The notes under the pieces: generated by a model
What the model was told of the DNA's origin: nothing
Database searches by the model: none
The model's input: only the letters and a program-made list of their open reading frames with translations
Made by a program: the position numbers and the translations under genes
Origin: JAFGJQ01 sp964586145
GTDB lineage: Bacteria > Planctomycetota > Phycisphaerae > UBA1845
Direction of reading: 5' to 3'
Length of the DNA stretch: 64,000 nt
NCBI GenBank assembly: GCA_964586145.1
Contig: CAZPHH010000008.1
Span: forward strand, 1 to 64,000
Part shown: positions 34,843 to 43,187 of the stretch, piece by piece
How the letters are laid out: each line of letters starts with the position of its first letter
How positions within the stretch are numbered: position 1 is the stretch's first letter

Positions 34843-34890
34843 CGTGCCTACGTGCCTTCGTGCCTTCGTGCCTTCGTGCCTACGTGCCTC
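34843..34890. repeat. octamer tandem repeat CGTGCCT(T/A/C) x6
   Basis: Six contiguous 8-nt units: CGTGCCTA, three CGTGCCTT, CGTGCCTA, CGTGCCTC. Read on the minus strand they translate to spurious HEGTKARR-type peptides often misannotated as proteins. The tract lies just before the ileS promoter. Function unknown. Confidence 0.85.
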
Positions 34891-34932
34891 TTTCTCCGCT
34901 TTCCCCTCGCCGCTGCCCGTTTCGCCCGGCCG

Positions 34933-34961
34933 TTCACTTTCCGGCCTCGCCTCGGTATAGT
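34933..34961 (+). promoter_or_regulatory. probable ileS promoter
   Basis: TTCACT (4 of 6), a 17-nt spacer, TATAGT (5 of 6). The predicted start near 34968 leaves a leader of about 115 nt. No T-box features (specifier hairpin, AGGGUGGNACCGCG) are visible in it. Confidence 0.5.
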
Positions 34962-35082
34962 GTGGAGCTCGTTTGATGTGGAAATCGTGCTGGACGCGGA
35001 CGTTGCGCGGGCCGGTGGGGGGCGGGGCGGACCTGGCCCGCCCACAGCCCGGCCGACCGGCGACCGGCACCGAGGAATCGTC

Positions 35083-38000
35083 ATGGCGTTTGAGAGTGTC
35101 AGCCCGAAGGTCGACTTCCCGGCCCTGGAACGGTCTGTGCTGAAATTCTGGGACGAGTCCCAGGCGTTCGAGAAGTTGCGGGCGAAGAACCGCGGCCGGA
35201 AGAAGTGGTCGTTCCTCGACGGGCCCATTACGGCCAACAACCCCATGGGCGTCCACCATGCCTGGGGCCGGACGTACAAGGACGCGTTCCAGCGGTACTT
35301 CGCCGCCACCGGGCACGAGCAGCGGTACCAGAACGGGTTCGACTGCCAGGGGCTCTGGGTGGAGGTGGAGGTCGAGCGCGACCAGGGGTTCCAGACGAAA
35401 AAGGACATCGAGACGTTCGGCCTGGACCGCTTCACCGACGCCTGCAAGGAGCGCGTCCGCAAGTACTCCGCGATCCAGACGCAGCAGTCCATCCGTCTGG
35501 GCTATTGGATGGACTGGTCCGACTCGTACTACACGATGACGGACGAGAACAACTACACGATCTGGTCGTTCCTCAAGAAGTGCCACGAGCTGGGCTACCT
35601 GTACAAAGGCACGGACGTCATGCCGTGGTCCGGCAAGGCCGGCTGCGCGTATTCGCACATGGAGATCGCCGAGGGACGCCGCCTGGTCACGCACACATCG
35701 GTCTTCGTCCGGTTCCCGATTCGCGGCCGGGACAAGGAATACCTGCTGATCTGGACCACCACGCCGTGGACGCTCACGTCGAACACGGGAGCGGCCGTCA
35801 GCTCCGAGCTGGAGTACGTCCGGCTGCGGGCGAAGAAGGACGGCGCGGTCTACTACTTCGCGAAGGACAACCTGAACTACCAGCGCCTGGAATCGCAGTA
35901 CAAGGACGGCTTCGGAAGCCAACCGTGGCCGAAGGACGTCCCCAAGCTCAAGACGATCCACCAGATCTTCCAGGAGCACGGGGGGTACACGATCGAGGGC
36001 ACCCTGCCCGGCAGCGAGATGATCGGCTGGTCGTACGACGGCCCGTTTGACGAACTGCCGGCGCAGCAGCACAAGGGCGGGTATGCCCAGCCGCTCGACC
36101 TGATCCCCGCCGACCAGCGCGACTGGCCGAGCGGCCGGGACGGGCACGTGGTTTTCGACCCCGGCCGGGATTCCAAGGGCGAGCCGTACGTGGTGGCGGG
36201 CGAGGGCACGGGCATCGTGCATTCCGCACCGGGCTGCGGCGACGTGGACCACGCCTGGGGTTTGTACTTCCGGCTTGCGGCCATCGCCCCGCTGGATGAG
36301 GAGGGGCGGTTTGTCGAGGGTTTCGGCCCGTTCACCGGCATGAGGGCCGCCGACGCAGAAACGGCGCAGGCGGTCGTCGCGGATTTGAAGGCCAAGGGCC
36401 TGCTGGTGGCGGCCGAGGCATATCCGCACGTCTACCCGCACTGCTGGCGCACGGGCGACCCGCTCGTCTTCCGGCTGGTGGATGAGTGGTACATCTCGAT
36501 GGCCTGGCGCGATGAGATCAAGGAAATTGCCAAACAGGTCACCTGGCTGCCGCCGGCCATGCGCGGCCTCGAGCGTGAGCTCGACTGGCTGAGCACCATG
36601 CGGGACTGGATGATCTCGAAGAAGCGCTATTGGGGCCTGGCCCTGCCCATCTGGGAATGCCCCGCGTGCGGCCACTTCGACGTCATCGGCGGGCGCGACG
36701 AGTTGAAGGAGCGGGCGGTCGAGGGGTGGGACAGGTTCGACGGTCACAGCCCCCACCGGCCGTACGTGGACTGGATCAAGATCCGCTGCTCGAAGTGTGG
36801 GGAACTGGCTTCGCGCGTGCCGGACGTGGGCAACCCGTGGCTGGATGCGGGGATCGTTGCCTATTCCACCACGCGCTACAACACGGACCGCGAGTACTGG
36901 TCGCAGTGGATTCCCGCCGACCTGATCACGGAGTGCTTCCCCGGCCAGTTCCGCAACTGGTTCTATTCCATCCTTGCCATGAGCACCATGATGGAACTGG
37001 GCAAGCCGGAAAAACGCCCGCCCTTCAAGACACTGCTCGGCCATGCCCTGGTGCTCGACGAGAACCGGCAGGTGATGCACAAGTCCGACGGAACCGCCAT
37101 CTGGTTCGAGGAGGCAGCGGAGCAGCTTGGCGTGGACACCATGCGCTGGATGTACTGCTCGCAGCCGCCGACCGTGGACCTGCCGTTCGGCCTGCGCCAC
37201 CCGGGTGAGCACGTGACCGTCCCGCTTGAGGATGGGGCGGAGATGACGCACACCGTGGGCGGTGAGCGCCTGTGCCGGGTGACCTCCACTCCGGCTGACG
37301 AAGTGCGCCGTCGCGTGCTTCTGACGCTGTGGAACTCGTACGCCTTCTTCTGCAACTACGCGAGGCTCGACGGGTTCGACCCGAACACGCCGTCCGTGCC
37401 GCTGGACCGGCGCCAGGACATTGACCGCTGGATTCTGTCGGACCTCCAGCGGGTGATCCGTACGGCCCGGGAGAACTTCGAGCAGTACAGCCTGCCGCCC
37501 ACCTGCCAGCGGATCGAACGGTTTTTGGACGACCTGAGCACGTGGTACATCCGCCGCAACCGCCGGCGGTTCTGGCGGGGGGTGGCCGAGGGAGACACGG
37601 ACAAGCTGGCTGCGTACCAGACGCTCTACGAGGTGCTGGTGACGCTGTGCAAAGTGATGGCGCCCATCGTGCCGTTCATCACGGAGCACATCTACCGCCA
37701 CCTCGTCGGCGGGCAGGTGGCCGGGCAGCCGGAGAGCGTGCATCTGTGCGATTACCCGGAGGCGGACGCCGCCCGGATTGACGACGAGCTGTCCGACCGC
37801 ATGGACGCCGTGCTGCGGATTGTGTCGCTGGCCCGGTCGGCCCGCACGGCCTCCAAGCTGAAGGTCCGGCAGCCGCTGGCCGAGCTGGTGGTGGCCACGC
37901 CGGTCGAGCGGGAGCGATTGGCCGTCGGGCAGTTCCAGGAGCACATCGCGGAGGAGCTGAACGTCAAGAAGGTCAGCGTGCGGGAGGATTCCGCCGGTCT

Positions 38001-38538
38001 TTGCCAGGTCCGATTGGACGTGGACAAGCGGGCGATCGGGGCCAAGTACGGGTCGCTGGTGCCGCATATTCTGAAGGGGCTGGTCGGGGTCGATGCCGCG
38101 GAGGCGGCGGCCCGCGTGGCGGCCGGCGAGACGGTTTCGGTGGATGCCGGCTCGGAGAGCGTGGCGTTGGAGCCTTCGGAGCTGGTCGTGCAGAAGGACT
38201 TCGGCAAGGACTGGGTGGGTGTCGAGGACCAGCAGACGACGGTGCTTCTGGACAAGCGGATCACCACCGAGTTGCGGCAGGAGGGGATCGCCCGCGACGT
38301 GGTCCGCAACGTGCAGAACCTGCGCAAGGACGCGAACCTCAACATCGAGGACCGCATTGTGCTTTCGTTGCGCTCGGATGCGAAGGAGATGTCGGCGGCC
38401 ATTGCCGCCTTCCGCGACTACATCGCCCGCGAGACGCTGGCTGTGGAGGTCGTCGCGGATGGGCTTCCCGACGCCACCGGCCAGGCCGACGTTCGGATGG
38501 ACGCCGCGAACCTCGCCATCGCCCTTCGCAGGGCCTGA
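35083..38538 (+). CDS. ileS: isoleucyl-tRNA synthetase
   Basis: Class I synthetase charging tRNA-Ile, 1151 residues. The HIGH-equivalent is GVHHAWG (residues 57-63) after DGPITANNPM. The CP1 editing domain (about 190-400) has WTTTPWTLTSNT and GTGIVHSAPGCGDVDH. YPHCWRTGDPLVFR marks re-entry to the Rossmann fold. Cys pairs CPAC and CSKC may bind zinc. The KMSKS position (about 664-668) reads VMHKSDGT: the second Lys is kept, while the first Lys and the Ser are replaced. A long anticodon domain follows, with a C-terminal extension as in eukaryote-like type II IleRS. GAGGA precedes the ATG. Confidence 0.95.
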   Translation: MAFESVSPKVDFPALERSVLKFWDESQAFEKLRAKNRGRKKWSFLDGPITANNPMGVHHAWGRTYKDAFQRYFAATGHEQRYQNGFDCQGLWVEVEVERDQGFQTKKDIETFGLDRFTDACKERVRKYSAIQTQQSIRLGYWMDWSDSYYTMTDENNYTIWSFLKKCHELGYLYKGTDVMPWSGKAGCAYSHMEIAEGRRLVTHTSVFVRFPIRGRDKEYLLIWTTTPWTLTSNTGAAVSSELEYVRLRAKKDGAVYYFAKDNLNYQRLESQYKDGFGSQPWPKDVPKLKTIHQIFQEHGGYTIEGTLPGSEMIGWSYDGPFDELPAQQHKGGYAQPLDLIPADQRDWPSGRDGHVVFDPGRDSKGEPYVVAGEGTGIVHSAPGCGDVDHAWGLYFRLAAIAPLDEEGRFVEGFGPFTGMRAADAETAQAVVADLKAKGLLVAAEAYPHVYPHCWRTGDPLVFRLVDEWYISMAWRDEIKEIAKQVTWLPPAMRGLERELDWLSTMRDWMISKKRYWGLALPIWECPACGHFDVIGGRDELKERAVEGWDRFDGHSPHRPYVDWIKIRCSKCGELASRVPDVGNPWLDAGIVAYSTTRYNTDREYWSQWIPADLITECFPGQFRNWFYSILAMSTMMELGKPEKRPPFKTLLGHALVLDENRQVMHKSDGTAIWFEEAAEQLGVDTMRWMYCSQPPTVDLPFGLRHPGEHVTVPLEDGAEMTHTVGGERLCRVTSTPADEVRRRVLLTLWNSYAFFCNYARLDGFDPNTPSVPLDRRQDIDRWILSDLQRVIRTARENFEQYSLPPTCQRIERFLDDLSTWYIRRNRRRFWRGVAEGDTDKLAAYQTLYEVLVTLCKVMAPIVPFITEHIYRHLVGGQVAGQPESVHLCDYPEADAARIDDELSDRMDAVLRIVSLARSARTASKLKVRQPLAELVVATPVERERLAVGQFQEHIAEELNVKKVSVREDSAGLCQVRLDVDKRAIGAKYGSLVPHILKGLVGVDAAEAAARVAAGETVSVDAGSESVALEPSELVVQKDFGKDWVGVEDQQTTVLLDKRITTELRQEGIARDVVRNVQNLRKDANLNIEDRIVLSLRSDAKEMSAAIAAFRDYIARETLAVEVVADGLPDATGQADVRMDAANLAIALRRA

Positions 38539-38561
38539 CGTTTGCGGTCGCCGGCGGCCTT

Positions 38562-38582
38562 GGACGCGGCGACTTCGCGTCC
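38562..38582. terminator. hairpin between convergent ileS and HAF gene
   Basis: GGACGCG/CGCGTCC with a 7-nt loop in the 97-bp gap. It has no U-tract, so the termination role is uncertain. Confidence 0.3.
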
Positions 38583-38635
38583 GCGCAAGAGCAGGCAGCG
38601 CGTCGGGAAACCGATGGAACGGGGTGCCAGGGTGC

Positions 38636-39880
38636 CTACATCAGCGCGCTGAACGCCGCGAAGTCGGCCAGGTCCACGTCATCGTCGGCGTCGAAATCGA
38701 AATCGTGCAGGCAGTCCGCGGCGGATCGGCCGGGAAGGACCGGCGCCGGCGTTTCGTTCGGACCGGCCATGCAGTCGGCGAAGAACGGGTAGTCGTCCAG
38801 GTCCACTTCGCCGTCGTGATTGCCGTCGCCGGGCGGCGGGCGGAGGATGAACGCCCGCGTGTTGTCGCCTGACGCATCGGTCCGGCCAAACCCGACGATA
38901 CGGTCACGGTCATTGATGCCCTGTACGGTCTCGCGGGTCCAGCCGGGCAAGTCGATGATCTTCATGTGGCCGTCGCCGTGCCCGTCGCTGTACCAGCTTA
39001 GGCGGGCCGCGCTCGTGCCGATGTTGCCCACCATCCGGCCGCGCTCGTTGATCGCCTCTCCCCATTGCGTTCCGACGGCCGTGGGGTCCACGACGTACCA
39101 CGCGCCGTCAAACGTGACGGCCAGGATGGTTCCGCCAAGCTCGACCCGGCTGCGGCCCACGGTCTGTCCGGCGTTGTTGATGTCGACGGCGCTGCAGTTG
39201 TCGGGTCCGATCCGTCCGAGCACGGTGAACGTGTCACTTTCGATGTCGTAGGTCCAGGCCGCGGAATAGCCCCAGTCGTCGTCGGCCACGCCGCAGATCA
39301 CGTTTCGGTTGTTCACGCCGTTGGTGGCTTGCAGTCCGAAGAGCCCGTTTGCCCGGATCGTGGCATCCAGGTTGTAGGACACGCCATCCTTGTGGTAGAA
39401 GGCGATTCGCTGCCCCGTCGTGTCCCATCCGTAGCCGACCACCACGCCGGCGTCGTTGATGCCGTACGCCCGCAGGTCCGCATCCGGGTTGGCCCCCGGG
39501 GGATACGGGAGGGGAACGACGGTCGTGTCGACCCAGATGACCGCTCGGGAGCTTCCGCCTGCGTTGCGCGAGTAGCCGCAGACCACGCCGGACGCGTTGA
39601 TCCCCGTGGTGAGGCCGATGGGTGCGTTCGCGTCCGGCAGAAGCGGCAGTTCCGTCACCGTGGTGCCGTCGTACCGGAAGGGCGCGCTCGAAGTGTTGAT
39701 CACGTAGTTGCCCTGGCCGCACACCACGCCGTTGCTGTTGATGTCCCGGCCCTCCGCACTGCCCGTCCAGTGCGGCAGCACAGGGATCTCATGCACCACC
39801 CAGGCGGCCTGGATCGGCATCGCCGCAGCGAGCACCGCCACAACGCCGACACCCACAACCGCACCTTGCCGTGTGTTCAT
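38636..39880 (-). CDS. exported HAF-repeat protein with dockerin-like C-terminus
   Basis: 414 residues. A signal peptide (ends PIQAA) precedes repeated extracellular HAF motifs of the form (G/D)IN..G.VVG, spaced about 45-55 residues: GINASGVVCGYS, GINDAGVVVGYG, DINNAGQTVGRS, AINERGRMVGN and GINDRDRIVGFG. These should build a beta-propeller. The tail has two calcium-loop motifs, GDGNHDGEVDLDDYPFF and DFDADDDVDLADFAAF. AGGAGG 7 nt before the ATG. It lies 29 bp after the Asp-box gene and is probably cotranscribed. Ligand unknown. Confidence 0.85.
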   Translation of the reverse strand: MNTRQGAVVGVGVVAVLAAAMPIQAAWVVHEIPVLPHWTGSAEGRDINSNGVVCGQGNYVINTSSAPFRYDGTTVTELPLLPDANAPIGLTTGINASGVVCGYSRNAGGSSRAVIWVDTTVVPLPYPPGANPDADLRAYGINDAGVVVGYGWDTTGQRIAFYHKDGVSYNLDATIRANGLFGLQATNGVNNRNVICGVADDDWGYSAAWTYDIESDTFTVLGRIGPDNCSAVDINNAGQTVGRSRVELGGTILAVTFDGAWYVVDPTAVGTQWGEAINERGRMVGNIGTSAARLSWYSDGHGDGHMKIIDLPGWTRETVQGINDRDRIVGFGRTDASGDNTRAFILRPPPGDGNHDGEVDLDDYPFFADCMAGPNETPAPVLPGRSAADCLHDFDFDADDDVDLADFAAFSALM

Positions 39881-39909
39881 CGCAATCCTCCTTCTCGCAC
39901 CCCGCGGTA

Positions 39910-41481
39910 TCAGTTCGGGCCGGTCAGGCCGGCCTCGAATGCCAGATAGTCGTTCACAGTCAAGTCGTCGTCGCCATCCGCGTCAAAAGCGGCGCAGTCG
40001 GCCCCGACCGGAAAACCGCTTGAGAAGCACACCTGAAACGCCCGGAAGTCGAGCAGGTCGACCTCCCCGTCACATTCGTGATCGCCGGCCAGCGTCGGCA
40101 CGCACGAACCGGCAAACAGAATGTCGAAATCCGCGCCGATCGTCCCGCCGAGGTCGTAGTCAGACCGCCAGGCGGATATCCAGCGTCCCCGGTCGGTGGC
40201 CCAGATGCCCGGCGTGTAGTCCCTGGCGTAGAGGTCCACGGATGCGCTCGCATTGAGTGCCGCAGGAGCGGACCAGGTCACTGCCCCGTCGTCACTTCGC
40301 ATGAACACCAGGTCCCGATCCGGCCCCCAGGGAAAGCCCACGTGATCCACGGCGTACCAGGCAACGACCCAGCCCCCGTGCCCGTCCCTCGCCACGCGCG
40401 GACTCAGATCGTCGGCCATGCCGTCCGTGTCGTGGTACGGGTTCAGGATGTCCGGCCCGGACCAGGTGGCCCCGGCATCCGTGCTGCGAGCGATCAGGAT
40501 GTCCTCGTCGCCGCCGGTGACCCATTCGCGGGTCCAGGTCACCACCCAGGTGGTGCCGTCGGTCGCCAGATCATTGTAGGCATCCTTCAACTCATCCGTG
40601 GAGGCATCCGTGTTCACCGCCGCCGGCGGGCTCCAGGTCAGCCCCGCATCCACGCTGCGTGAATAGTGAATGTCCGTATCTGCAACTCCGTTCGTACCAA
40701 TGCGGTTGTCAGACTGCCAGGTGACCACCCAGTGGCCGGCGCCATCGGTGGCAATGTCGGGCGTGACGTCATGGCCGGCATCCGTGTCCATGCTCGGGTG
40801 CAGCAGCTCCGGGGCGGACCAGGTCAGACCGTGGTCCGTGCTGCGCGAAACGTGAATGTCGCCCTCGCTGCCCTCCGCGCCCGGCGGGGAGTCCACAACC
40901 TTGTACCATACGGCCACCCAGGTGCCGTTGGCATCGGACGCAATCGCCGGCATGCCGTCGTGGTCACGGCGAATGTCGGTTGCCCAGTCGCTGTTGAACC
41001 AGGCCGGCGCGCTCCAGTTCAGTCCGTCAATGCTGACCACGTAGAGCAGGTCGATGTCACTGTCGGCCGCCTGGTCCCACTGTCGCCAGGCGATGAGCCA
41101 GTGCCCGGTGCCATCGGTGTGAACCATGGGATCCGAATCGTGGAGGGCGTCGGATGTCGCCGCCGGATCCACGGCCGCGGGAGCCGTCCATGTCTCTCCG
41201 TCGTCCACGCTGCGGGCGAAGAAGATGTCCATGTCGTCGCCGAACGGTCCGCCCGCGAGGTTGCGGGAATTCCACACCGCCACCCACGTGCCCGCCCCGT
41301 CCGTGGCCAGCCAGGGCGAGTAGTCGTGCCGGTTGCCGTCGGTCGCCGCGGTGGTGTTGAGTGCCTGAGGAAACGACCAGGTCATTGCCGCCGTGGCGGG
41401 GAACATTGCGGCGCTGAACACGATCGTTGCGAGGGCCGCCGTGATCCGCCGCATGCGCTTCTGCCGGCTGATTTCTCGCAT
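39910..41481 (-). CDS. exported Asp-box (BNR) propeller protein with dockerin-like tail
   Basis: 523 residues. A basic start and signal (ends MFPATAA) precede six or so sialidase-type blades, each bearing an Asp-box: SVDDGETWTAP, STDHGLTWSAP, SVDAGLTWSPP, STDAGATWSGP, SDDGAVTWSAP. Asp-boxes are structural. The catalytic Arg triad and RIP motif of true sialidases are not evident, so binding rather than hydrolysis is likelier. The tail carries GDHECDGEVDLLDFRAF and FDADGDDDLTVNDY. GGAG 7 nt upstream fixes the start; a further ATG nine codons in lacks a ribosome site. Confidence 0.83.
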   Translation of the reverse strand: MREISRQKRMRRITAALATIVFSAAMFPATAAMTWSFPQALNTTAATDGNRHDYSPWLATDGAGTWVAVWNSRNLAGGPFGDDMDIFFARSVDDGETWTAPAAVDPAATSDALHDSDPMVHTDGTGHWLIAWRQWDQAADSDIDLLYVVSIDGLNWSAPAWFNSDWATDIRRDHDGMPAIASDANGTWVAVWYKVVDSPPGAEGSEGDIHVSRSTDHGLTWSAPELLHPSMDTDAGHDVTPDIATDGAGHWVVTWQSDNRIGTNGVADTDIHYSRSVDAGLTWSPPAAVNTDASTDELKDAYNDLATDGTTWVVTWTREWVTGGDEDILIARSTDAGATWSGPDILNPYHDTDGMADDLSPRVARDGHGGWVVAWYAVDHVGFPWGPDRDLVFMRSDDGAVTWSAPAALNASASVDLYARDYTPGIWATDRGRWISAWRSDYDLGGTIGADFDILFAGSCVPTLAGDHECDGEVDLLDFRAFQVCFSSGFPVGADCAAFDADGDDDLTVNDYLAFEAGLTGPN

Positions 41482-41535
41482 GCGGAGTCTCCAGGCTGTC
41501 GGCACGAAGGCTCCCTCCGGATCATCCACAAGCAA

Positions 41536-41572
41536 CGCTGCGTCGGCCCGGCCCGGCCGAACCGACGCAGCG
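41536..41572 (-). terminator. hairpin downstream of the PEP-CTERM gene
   Basis: A perfect 11-bp stem, CGCTGCGTCGG/CCGACGCAGCG, with a 15-nt loop. It is followed on the minus strand by TTGCTTGTGG. It separates the PEP-CTERM gene from the Asp-box gene and may attenuate read-through. Confidence 0.55.
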
Positions 41573-41613
41573 TCCTCATTCCTCATCCGAACAACGCCGC
41601 TCGGCCGTTGGGC

Positions 41614-42654
41614 TTAGCGCCGACGGCGGATCAGCGCCAGGCCGCCCAGCCCCAGCAGGGCCAGCGTGGCCGGCTCGGGCACGACGTACAGACCCTTGGA
41701 ACCGAACGTGGTCCAAGTCAGGTTGCCGTCATACCAGCCGAACGACTGGACATTGTCGCCGGCCATGGGGCCGGCGTTCAACTCGGCCTCGCTCACGTAG
41801 ATCATCAGCGTGTTTGCTGCATCTGCCGGGTCGAACCGCATGATGTGGTCGGCCGTCGACTCGTAGAAGTAGATCAGCCCATCGGGTGCCGCGAGGAGAT
41901 CGCCAAACCCGGCGGTCGCCGCGCCCGTGACGGCCGAAATCTCAGCGGTGCTCAGAACCTCGTAGAGCGTCCCATCGCCGGCCCGCGCGAAGATGTTATC
42001 CGTGGTGGCGTTGCCCCAGTAGAGGTTGCCGTTGCCATCGTAGGTCATTCCGCCGCTGACAGACGAATTACCCTGGGCAGCGGTCAGCGCTGCCGCGCTG
42101 ACCAGGGTGGTCAGCGTGCCCAGCCCGGTGGTGACCAGTATGCTGTCTGACTCGCCCTCGTACCATACCATCTCGCCGTTCTGGTCAATCTCGTTTGGCG
42201 AAAGCGATGCCGCGTTGGTCAGCCCCGTGTGAGCCTGTACCTGCGCCTTCGTAACGTAGGCCGTAATGGACCCGTCGCTCAGGCTGGCTTTCCACACCCC
42301 GTCCGATCCGGTGTCCGTCCACATGAGGTCCGTCCCGTTGGAAATGCCGAACCCGTGGGCGTTGGCCATCGACGTCTGTCCGGAGGCGGCTGCCCAGGCC
42401 GCGGCCGTAACGAGCACGCTGGAGCTTTGTGCCCCGTTCAGGTTGACGACTTTGCTGATGTGCGGGGCGGAGTTGAGATTCACCGTGTGATACGAAGTCT
42501 GCCCGTCAATCACGTGCGTCCAGTGCGAGGTTCCAGTGCCCCCGGCCTGGACAGTGGACCACGGTACCAGCTCGTAATACCCCACGCCCATGGCCGGTGC
42601 GGTGATCAGGCACGCCACCGCCAGTGCAGCCAGCACTCTTGTTGCATTCTTCAT
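41614..42654 (-). CDS. PEP-CTERM sorted propeller protein
   Basis: 346 residues. A signal peptide (MKNATRVLAALAVACL...APAMG) begins the chain; it ends with the exosortase target VPEPATLALLGLGGLALIRRRR, so it should be cut and anchored by an exosortase system. Between them are repeated blades with SD.I....G.G.L..LVS.A.L.AA.G and DG.IYF.E..AD (for example YEGESDSILVTTGLGTL). This repeat recurs in two neighbouring genes. AGGAG 9 nt before the ATG. A promoter about 230 bp upstream gives a long leader. Confidence 0.88.
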   Translation of the reverse strand: MKNATRVLAALAVACLITAPAMGVGYYELVPWSTVQAGGTGTSHWTHVIDGQTSYHTVNLNSAPHISKVVNLNGAQSSSVLVTAAAWAAASGQTSMANAHGFGISNGTDLMWTDTGSDGVWKASLSDGSITAYVTKAQVQAHTGLTNAASLSPNEIDQNGEMVWYEGESDSILVTTGLGTLTTLVSAAALTAAQGNSSVSGGMTYDGNGNLYWGNATTDNIFARAGDGTLYEVLSTAEISAVTGAATAGFGDLLAAPDGLIYFYESTADHIMRFDPADAANTLMIYVSEAELNAGPMAGDNVQSFGWYDGNLTWTTFGSKGLYVVPEPATLALLGLGGLALIRRRR

Positions 42655-42882
42655 GTTTCCACACTCCTGCTTGTTTCTGGCGACCTGATCGCCGGCCTCC
42701 TCCGACGCCGGAGGAATGATGACGAGCCGCGCGTACGGTGGCCGCTTCTGGTTCGCTGTTTCCGACTCTCTCAGCTCCCAGTCGACGCTTGCGACTCTCT
42801 CTCCGACACCGGGCCACGCGGGAAAACCTGCAGAAACAGGCAGGCCGCGCCTCGATGTGACAACTTGCACCCCCGATTGTGT

Positions 42883-42912
42883 AGTCTACTGGAATGCAGG
42901 GGGTTGAGTCAA
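42883..42912 (-). promoter_or_regulatory. promoter for the PEP-CTERM gene
   Basis: On the minus strand: TTGACT (5 of 6), an 18-nt spacer, TAGACT (4 of 6). It predicts a 5' leader of about 220 nt. Confidence 0.45.
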
Positions 42913-42975
42913 TTCTGTATCGTCTCTTGATGTCGTTGCGGGTCTTACGGAACGGAGGTATCGGACCTGGTGTGG

Positions 42976-43027
42976 CGCTCGTGCATAATGCCCACTTGGA
43001 ACGAAAAACCAAGGCACTGCACGAGCG
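42976..43027. terminator. long imperfect hairpin with A-rich loop
   Basis: A perfect 10-bp outer stem, CGCTCGTGCA/TGCACGAGCG, and an inner CTTGG/CCAAG stem close an AACGAAAAA-type loop. It lies between the end of the FGE-like gene and the PEP-CTERM promoter. It may stop the FGE-like transcript, although no T-tract follows; a small structured RNA is the alternative. Confidence 0.4.
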
Positions 43028-43187
43028 ATAAAGTGACACCACATATGCAAAAGCCGCTCTGTGGGATTTCCTGCCAGGGCAGGCGGCTATTGCCGCGGAC
43101 GGGGGGGCGCGGGGTCGCGTGTGGGCGTCCCACCGCTCGTCTGCCCCGAGACCGTAGGAATGTGGCGATCACGGATGCACGCTCCGC

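Noticed and set aside
34748..34980. HEGTKARRHEG-type peptide on the minus strand
   Set aside because: Produced by translation of the CGTGCCTN octamer array; no start signals.
34968..35082. T-box leader before ileS
   Set aside because: No T-box sequence, specifier hairpin or antiterminator could be found.
34558..38067. 1169-codon minus-strand frame opposite ileS
   Set aside because: It is the antisense shadow of a clear isoleucyl-tRNA synthetase; its product has no domain and includes the octamer-repeat artefact.
39910..41481. Active sialidase
   Set aside because: Asp-boxes are present, but no RIP motif or catalytic Arg triad; called an Asp-box propeller instead.
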